Positions 24,901-33,900 of a DNA stretch of 64,000 nucleotides are shown here, piece by piece. The first letter of the stretch is position 1, and the number at the start of each line of letters is the position of its first letter. Made by a program: the position numbers and the translations under genes. The stretch is from the NCBI GenBank assembly GCA_018398585.1, contig JAGTTD010000022.1, positions 9,215,501 to 9,279,500 on the forward strand, read 5' to 3'. Source of the DNA: Simmondsia chinensis (lineage: Eukaryota; Streptophyta; Magnoliopsida; Caryophyllales; Simmondsiaceae). The notes under the pieces are model-generated. The model was not told the DNA's origin. It was given only the letters and a program-made list of their open reading frames with translations, and ran no database searches.

Positions 24901-27900
24901 AACGGCCAGTAACGGTTCTTGAAAAATTATTTCCGAAAAATAAACGTACCTGTTAAGAAAAGGATCATCCGCACTATTTTACCAATGTGGTATACAATTC
25001 CCCCATAAAACTAAAGATTAGCTAGTATCATTTTTCCAACAATCCCCACAAATGATACAAGTGGAAGAGAAGAAAGAAGAATAGATTGGGCAAAGGGAGT
25101 TCAGTTTTTCAGTGCCGATGTCTCGCGACTTGAATCATCACCTAGTATAACCCAAGTTTAAGACCAACAGCTTGCGAAGATGACTTTCGTCTTGAACCTC
25201 ACAAGGGGTTGTATAGTTTGCCACTTAGACACATACTAAACTCCAGATCTCGACAACTCCTCCAGTTTGGCACGTTTTATTGGAGATTCGCTCGTCCTGG
25301 ATATTCATAGGCGCTCTAGAAGGCAAGTCTTAAACCTTCATAAGGAACAGCCACACTCCCACACCTACATAGGTGGATCCCATCAAGTGTGTGTTACCGC
25401 ACACCACCAAACATATGGTTATAGATCCATTAAAAGCTAAAGCTCAACCTTACCCCTTGATAACATAACGACAATGTCCATTAAGTGCAAGCCTCGCTTA
25501 CACCACCAAACATATGGCTATGGACTCGTCTCCACACTGTCACACCATAAGGATGGACAACATAAAATACAATGCACTCCTTGAATAAAACTATGATTTT
25601 TCATATTGAACCTGTTAAAACCAGGTTAAATACATCACAGTTCATTCATATATAGACTTCAGTCCCATCCCCCTCGATGTTTCCACAACCATTTTTTCCG
25701 ACATAGTGTCTTTATTAATGGATCCACAAGGTTCTTTTCAGACCTTACACAATTTAGTGATATACCAAAGCGGGCACCAACACGCTGTCACCCGATCCCA
25801 TTAGAACTCCGAAGTTAAGCATGCTTAAGCGAGAGTAGTACCAGGATGGGTGACCTCCTGGGAAGTCCTCACCCTCAGGTTGGGTGCGTAGGGAAACAGC
25901 CTCTCTTCAGGTTAACACCCTGAAGGGGAAAGGCTGCATACATCAGCGCCCCCCAGACCCTGCGTAGGCAGGAGCCCTTGAGGCACTGGGTATGTTCCTT
26001 GTACACAATTTAGTGATATCACTGTCTTTCGAATAGAGGGCTCATTTACCAGGCAGTAATGCATCGAATCCTATTAGAACTCCGAAGTTAAGCGTTCTTG
26101 GGCGAGAGTAGTACCAGGATGAGTAACCTCATGGAAAGTCCTCGTGCTGCCAACCCTATAAGGTTGGGGGTCCTCGGAAACAGCCTCTCAGCAGGGTTAC
26201 ACCCTGAAGGGGTAAAGCTGCATACATCCACCCCCCTCAGACCACGCTTAGGCGGGAGCCCTTGAGGCACTGGGTCTGTTGTTGTTGTACTTTCTTCCAA
26301 GTAGATTGTTTCTGATCTTAATCCTAAGGCGCACAAGTCTCCTCTTACCAAACCCATCAAGTGTGCAGTGTCCACACCACCCGTTACGGACTATGGGTTA
26401 GGTTAAAGCATCTAGCTCAACCATCATAACTGGCATTTCAACACTATATTGGAATAAAGCGATACTTGAGAGTTGACCATCGCCAACATCAATCACAAGT
26501 TGCTCTTACCCCCCACATTAAGGTATCTGCAACGAGCTGTTAAACAACTAGTTCTATCGCCTACCAACTTCAACAAGAGTCAGTATAACACAATAGTGGA
26601 GCAAATATCATATCAATAAAATCATAACTCCACCCCAAGTACTCATATAATACACATATCGTATGTATATCGTACATACAGTTGGCACGAAAGACATATA
26701 TCGCAAGATTGGTCAATTCCAAATATCATCGCAATTGTGAAACATTATCATCTCAAATTAATTGGATCTCCACCAATTTAGGTCACAAGAGACCATATAC
26801 CCATTCTCGTCGTACTTAGAGTACCTGCATTATCAATATTAAGGGTAGTCCATGTATTACCAATATTATGTCAAATTTTGGTGACATCAAGAGAAAGAGG
26901 CACAGAAGATCATAATTCACAAAGTGCCTTTACAATTCAACTTAAGGCAACTCAAGCCTCTGCAAGGCTCTCAAGCCCAAGTGCTAGCATCATCAAGCTA
27001 TTCACACTGACTTTGGACAGTCACCAAAATAATATTTCCACCATAATCAATTTCCAAAAGCTAGCTATAACTAGCACACATTGTCAAAAACACAATAATC
27101 ATAAAAGATTATGATCAGACAACATCTCATAGGCTATTGGGTGCTCTTACAACCCCCACAATGGAATGTCTCACACTACATTCCTAAGACATTCATTTTT
27201 TCTACCTGCCAACTCAATCTTTAAGGACAACTAAACAATGCAGGTTTTAGTGGGGTGTCACAAAATATAACTCACAAACGACCCTGAATACATTGTCATT
27301 AGTAGAATATCTCTCATTGATATCAGACACCCAACACGACAAGGAGTCTATTATAATGTAAACCCTATTCATAGTACTTCACTAGTACCTCAACAATTTA
27401 ATTAGAGCACTTCAGTATTCATTATTTGGATCAATGTATATAGACTAGATCTACCACTGACATATGATATAGTAGGAAGAGTGTTATGTTATTCATCAAA
27501 AGATAATGCTATCAATCACCTTAGCGTATTTAGCTTGGGATGCCACGTTTTTTTTCCTCACCAGGTGAACACTAGGGTCATATAGTATGTCATCCAAATA
27601 ACCAAAGTCCCTAAAAATTTTATCCACATAATCATGAGTTAAACCCTTCAGACGTTCTCATGGTTTTCACAGTAAGTATTACAATTGCCTCACACAGATC
27701 TTTCACATCATATATGGACTCAAGAAGTGCTACAATATTCACACTCTTGCCAAAAGGGGCGTATTATCAACATAACCTTAATCTCTCCTATAACATCAAG
27801 AAGATCATCGTTTAGTACATATGTTTCTTCTGATCTAACACTATCCACCAGCTGATAGGCCCAAATGCTAAGAACCATGACTGAGGAGGCCAGATCGAAA

Positions 27901-30900
27901 ATCTCGGCTCAACCTACGCAGCGTTGAGTCTTAGATTCGCAGAGCGACCCTGTTAGGCAGTCAATCTGTGTACTCTAATTGCTTTGCTAATTTCTTGCTA
28001 CTGTTGTTAATAATCTATGTGCTTCCCCAAACCATTCCCATTTTTCCCCCTTATTCTCTCACTTCAATCTTTCTTTCTCTCTACAATTTCATGGCAAAAA
28101 TCCCAACTTTTTTTAATTGTATAGCTGCAAATATGAGATACCATTTTAATATCCATATTACATGTTCTTATTTAGATGTATTGAAAACCTCAAGAAAAAG
28201 GTATAAATACTTGAATGTCTTTTTCAGATTTATTAAACATCATTTCCTGATCTATCAAATGTCCTAATTTCTCGTTTAAACGACTTTAGACTGCAATGAA
28301 AAGGAATCCTTGATTGATTACCCAAATTGTCTTTTAGATTGTCAAAGAAATTGACAAAGATATTCAAGCATAGGAATGAAGGAGAGAGCAATTAGAAAGA
28401 TCTTACAAAAGGATGATAACGCCGTGGTAAGAACCATTGTCCTAAAAGACAATTTCACCGCTGCTCTGGCGCACATAGTACTGCTCTGGCGCACATAGTA
28501 TAACCGGCAGCCGTCCTCCAGGATTAACGTGATCTAATTCTTAACGTACACTCGTTAATTGCCGAGTAGGAGTACCTTGAACTTTGCCCAAATTTTGAGG
28601 AGAGAAGGAAAACTGGCCAGAGCTTGAAGAAGGAGAATGAGTGGAAATAGCGAAGAACCTTCCACCACCCACAACGCCATTAAACCCAACCCTCTTAATT
28701 GAATTCACCAGTATCTCTCTCTCTACAAGCCCATTGTTACCCACCCACTTTGATTCCGAGCCCAAATTCCCCGGAAAAATGACCGGCGGAGTTGGAGAGA
28801 GAGAAAGCTGAGGGTATGGAAGCGCGGGTGGCGGTGACGACGGCATAAGTGGTTCTGGTGAGCCCGGTGGAGGTGGACTTGGCGGCAATTAACGAATATG
28901 CAGAGAAAAAGACAGAGAAAGGGGAGAATTTTACAGAGATCTGGATCTGAGAAATTGAGGAGTGTTTTTTTGGTTTTTAAAGACAATCTCTGTACAAAGC
29001 CAACCCTTATATATACACTAATGATCAACAATGAATTAAACCCCAACCGTAAAGAACAGCTAAAGCAATGAATGGTAACCCCAACAGTCAAAACGTATGA
29101 ACTACAAAAGCTAAATTTTAATTAATTCCCAACTGTCACAATTTTGATGACGTTAACTCGCTACAGGTAAACGGCTAGTAATGGTTCTTGAAAAATATTT
29201 TCTGAAAAATAAACATATCTATTAAGAAAAGGATCATCCACACTATTTTACCAATGTAGGATACAGTTCCCCCCATAAAACTAAAGGTTAGTTTGTATCA
29301 TTTTTCCAACAGTTAGATTTTAAATGCAACGCAATGATTCTTCAAATGTTCCATCATTTCCTCGAGTCAATTAGGGATAATAACCTTAATAATGTCTTTT
29401 CCTCCAGGGAGACAATCATGATGCTAATCTTCGATGAAGGTGACGACATATCAACATAATTTTTATAATCGATCCTCAAGGTTCTAAAAAAAGACAATAA
29501 GGAAGTTTTTCCTATTATTCGGATACTTGAAGTGATTTTTGAAAGGGCTACCCAAAGATTCAATTCAAACCCACTGAAGATTTTTTGAATTGCAAGGAGC
29601 TAGCTATGATAGATTATGAGTCCGCGTGCATAGAAGAAGCTTGAATTGTCGAATAGGGACATGACATCCAACAAGTCAACTTAGATGATATCAACAACGA
29701 TGACTTCGTTATTCCTCCAAGATTTGACATTTATTTTGACAAGCCTTACAACATGCATCTAGTACTATTTTTGGGACATCCTCACAAGTTCTACTTCAAA
29801 CTTGGGATATGGCATGTGATTTTGTTTTTCATCCTTCCCTTCAACAAAAACTCGAGGCCGAGTTTTTCCTAACTACAGGAGAATGATGCAGCAAAAGAGT
29901 AAGGTAAAATATGGGATTTGTGGGAGATATCTAGACAAGAAGGAATTTAAATATATTTGAAACTTGTATATTCCCTAGAATAGATATTAATTTATCTTTT
30001 AGAATTTATTATCTTTAGGAAGTTTTCATAGTTTAAAGTCTTGAAAATTTAAGAAAGTTTCTTATTCTAGGAAGTTTCCAAATCTTTAGATTTTGTCTAT
30101 TTTAGTAAGCTCCTATATTTTTGAGATTTTGACTAGTTTCTACATTTTAGATTATTTAGTTTCCTAATTTCTACTCTAGGAATGCCTATTTAAACTAGTG
30201 TAAGTTCTCATTAATGGAAGATGCATGATACAATTGAATTAAATGTTATGTTTCTAAACTCCCTCTCCCCCTTCTCATGATTCTCTATACTTCTTTCCCT
30301 TCCCACTAAGTCTTTTCTCTCTAATTATCTCCTCCTCTCTCTTTCTCTATCTTTTCTCCCCTTCCCCTTCCCCTTCCCCTTCCCCTTCCCTCGCCTAAGT
30401 AATGGATTTGAACATAGAACTACTAGTCTTAAAGCCTCAACATGGTCTTGTTAGGCTTCTTGTGTGGAGCCTAGTTTTATTCTATACTTGTCCAAGAAGC
30501 ATATGGGGCGACAGGCCAAGTTTGGAGTGGTAATGGACTAGTTGGTGCTTATGGATGGATTTTTTGGGGATCCAAGGGCATAGTCCCCATGAAAGTTTTT
30601 AGGCTTGATATAGCCCCATGGCCAACTAAGGGTGCTCTAGCCACACTAAAGTTTTTATGTCACTATATATATTTTTTCATCTAAGTTTAAGAAGTGCTAT
30701 GCAAGAGAAGATCAATTTTCTTGTACTTTTCCCAAAAATAGTGAAAAATCTTTGCAACTTTGTGAATGTAGGCAGAATTGGCCGAGCTATGTAAATCTTG
30801 CATCTTGAGTTCTTTGTCTCATTGATGTTTTTGTTGTTTGTTTGTGTCATTTCCTTTTTACCAATTGACCAAGACTTCTCATGCAATATTATTCTCCAAA

Positions 30901-33900
30901 CGCATAAGAAAAGCAAACGAATAGTTCCAATGCATTAAAAGTTTATGCTAAGCCAGACACTAGAATACTACCCCGAGTCCATAGAAACATGTTCTTTCTA
31001 CACAATAACAATGACGAACACAAATTCTAAAAGGAAGCGCACCTCTCAGCAGCACGCACAGCAAGTCGTCCTGCGACGCTACGAACTTTATTTGATTGAG
31101 GGGTCTCCTTACCATCACTTGACTTAGGCAGCCCTATTATAAATTCATCAGCCTCCTATACTTTGAAAAGTTACCATACAAAATTGGATTAGCCAACATA
31201 ATACAAGATGGATAATTATGCATACACTAAAGATTTTCCATATATACATAGTAAGTAATGAATCTATGCTGCAAATGTATGTAGAGAAGCAAAATGCAGA
31301 TCAAGCATGTGGAATCTCTTCTTGTTTCTTCATGTACTTTGTTTCTTTTTATCAGGAAAAAAATGCACTTAAGTCATGAAATTAATCCCTGCTGGCACAA
31401 ATTTTTATACTCCTATTTCTCTTCCATCACTTTTACTTTTTTTTCTTTTTTCAAATTTAGTTTTTATCGGTCAATATCATAAAAATCCTTCAGTCAGTGC
31501 TTAAAATCAAAGAGACCCCCTCGACTTTTGATTTCATACACACCTCGAGTTCAATTTGTATCAATTAGATGCCTTCTTGTAAATTGGTCCTAATTTTTTA
31601 TTCTTTCAAAAAACAGAATCACTTGCACTCACTTAGTTTAAATTAAACCCTCTGCATTACATCGTGTACTATTCAAGTAAAATTGGTAGTTGATAGAGTT
31701 AAAATATATGGAAGGAATTACATTAGACAAAGTAATTTAAACAAAATGATAGTTCAGGCTATTTTTGATAAAACTGAAAGTTATGGAGGACTCCTTAATT
31801 TTGAGTAATAATTCAGGAAGTCTCTTTGATAACTAATTATGTTTAAATTGTAATGTTCTGAGGGAAAGAAGGGCCAACCTCCTTTTCTGCAATCTCAATA
31901 ATCCGAAGTTCAAGCTTTTGCCCTCGCATCTCCAACACCTAATCAGCAACAACAATCAGTTGATATAACCACACATATTGCTAGGGACGTGTGTGACCCT
32001 AGTTGTCACTTCAATTTTAGGCACATGACACACTAAGGTTTAGTGTATGGCTGTATGTATACACTAAGGTTGTCATATTGAATTAGGGTTGTAACCTTGA
32101 GAAATCTCATATAATATTCCTCGTATAGTGAAATTACTGCGCTCCCCTCCATGGATATAAGCTTTAACCATACCACGTAAATTTAGTGTCTCATATTTTC
32201 TCCCTTCCTCCTGTAGTGTGCTTGCTCATATTCCATTTCGGATGCCAATGTATGTAGGCGTGACTAGGGGTGTAAATAGAACAATGAACTACTCATGCTC
32301 GAAATTGATTAGGCTCATTTGATAGCTTATCGAGCGAAGTTTAGGAAAGTTCCATAAACTTAACGAGCCGACTTCGAACAAAGGAGTGCTCAACTCATTA
32401 ACATTCTCCAACAGATAAGGACTCGTTTAAGAATTTGTTAGCGGCTCAATATTAGCTCAAAAATAATTCAATAATGGTTGATAATAACTTGAATAGCTAG
32501 ATCTTATAGCGAGCTCAACTCAATAGCAAGCTCCATTCATTCATGAGCTCAACTCGGATTGACAAGTAGCTCCCGTCAGCTTAATATTATGCTCACCTCG
32601 GGTTGATAACGAGCTTGGTTAGGCTAACGAGTCAAGTATTGAACATATTAATATCTTATTGAATCAAGTTCAGAAAAGGTTATAAAGCTTAATAAAGGCT
32701 CAGCTACAACCCATGCTTGATAAACCTTATCGAGCTCAAATTCGAACAGGAGGTGCTCAACTTGACTCAACTCCTTTATAACCAAGGTGTAGCCCTAACA
32801 CAAATTAACCATTTAAGGCTTCAAACACACACAATTTAAACAAATGGGCAATCAGAAATCGAAAATCAAAGTTTACATTGTTGGTCTCTGAAGTTCATAA
32901 GTTTATTCAAATTTGTCACTCATCCCTTTTTTTGTTTAAAATAGTCCATCTTTTTGTCACGATGACAATGACCCTCTAAAACCGAAGTCAAGAGAATATT
33001 GAAAAGGGATAGATTTTGGAGAGTTTAGATGAGAAAAGAAGGTGAATTAGAGTTAAGATGAAAAGAGAATTAGAATTACACTTAGATGAGAAGAGAGAGT
33101 GAAAGACTAGATGAGAAAGAGATAGAAATTCAAGATGAGAAAAATAGAGAAGTTTCATTCATAATATTTGTTGGATGATTTCATTACATAAATACCACCC
33201 CTATTTATAGATTGCCAATACATGGAAAATGTGCAAGGGAAGGCTCTAGAATCACCCATCTTCCCAACAGCCTCATTGAATGCACGGTTAGAGCAAGGCT
33301 TGACTAGATACATTTGCACATGTGCTCCCCTAGGGACACGTCCCTTGGTCATCCATGCACCAAGGCACCTCTTCCCAAGTGACTATCCTTACATAATATT
33401 CTAGAATAATCCTTAAGTAATTACTACTACTTAGCTACTATTACATGCAAGGACTATTCAAGAAGCTTCTAAAAAATTCCGAAAAACATTGTAAATTAAA
33501 ATAAAATATAAAAGTACTACTAAAATATGCGTCGGTTCAAGATCAGAACAAGGTCACGGTCTAGGATCGTGATAAAGCCTTCCCCTTGAGAGCATCCTTT
33601 TCCTCAAGGATGTCATGTGGGTTGATCTCCTTGTGCAAATTCCGGTTCTTGAAAACCGCTCCCATACCCTTGCTTTGACCTTGATCTTCTTGATGTCTTG
33701 CCTTGTGATCTTAGGCTTGAGATAGTAAGCTTGACACACTCTTGCACGGAAATAGGATGCGGAAGCCTTCCCTTGGGTGGTCTTCCCTTTTTGAGGCCCC
33801 TTGGCACCACGCTGTTGCTGCACGGTTCGCTTCTTCATCCAGGCCCGAGTGCGCGGCTGGCTGTACAGATCATCTTGCTTCTGTGCGGCCTCTCGTCTAG

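Larger units (their letters stand above)
24084..29311 (-). mobile_element. Ty1/copia element, minus strand, decayed
   Basis: LTRs (minus orientation, TGTTGGAAAAATGATAC to TTAACA or TTTGACA) are 28340-29311 (5') and 24084-25041 (3'). The TSD GTTAG is perfect (24079-24083, 29312-29316). The purine tract TTTGTGGGGAT abuts the 3' LTR. Only the end of the RNase H region is readable. The 26.3-28.3 kb part is too decayed to annotate; a piece near 27550-27850 (minus) reads [20 protein letters not shown] without a family I recognise. Two SINEs lie inside. Confidence 0.87.
22967..30402 (+). mobile_element. Non-autonomous LTR retrotransposon carrying a PDS5 fragment
   Basis: LTRs are 22967-23569 and 29884 to about 30402, of the same group as the compound element at 10047 (ends TGATGCAG...ACATCA). 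Primer site TGGTATCAAAGC is at 23573-23584; the ACTACAGGAGAA purine tract precedes the 3' LTR. In place of gag-pol the interior encodes a PDS5-like fragment, split by a minus-strand copia element at 24084-29311. The 3' boundary is uncertain: the last LTR bases are diverged, and CTAAA/CTAAG may be the TSD. It lies in host intron 3, antisense. Confidence 0.82.

Noticed and set aside
25764..26160. Two 5S rRNA genes
   Set aside because: The 5S similarity stops after about 105 bp and continues into a LINE-like tail. Copy 1 is bounded by an 18-bp TSD and copy 2 has a mutated C box. They are SINEs, not rRNA genes.
24429..29091. Paired ORFs of about 70-120 codons on the minus strand (24458-24823, 28541-29091)
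   Set aside because: They lie in the two LTRs of the minus-strand copia element and resemble each other only because the LTRs do.
23665..29580. A resident PDS5 gene or exon of the host chromosome
   Set aside because: The fragment lies between an LTR primer site and purine tract, lacks introns, has frameshifts and stops, and covers only about 200 residues of a protein that is usually over 800.
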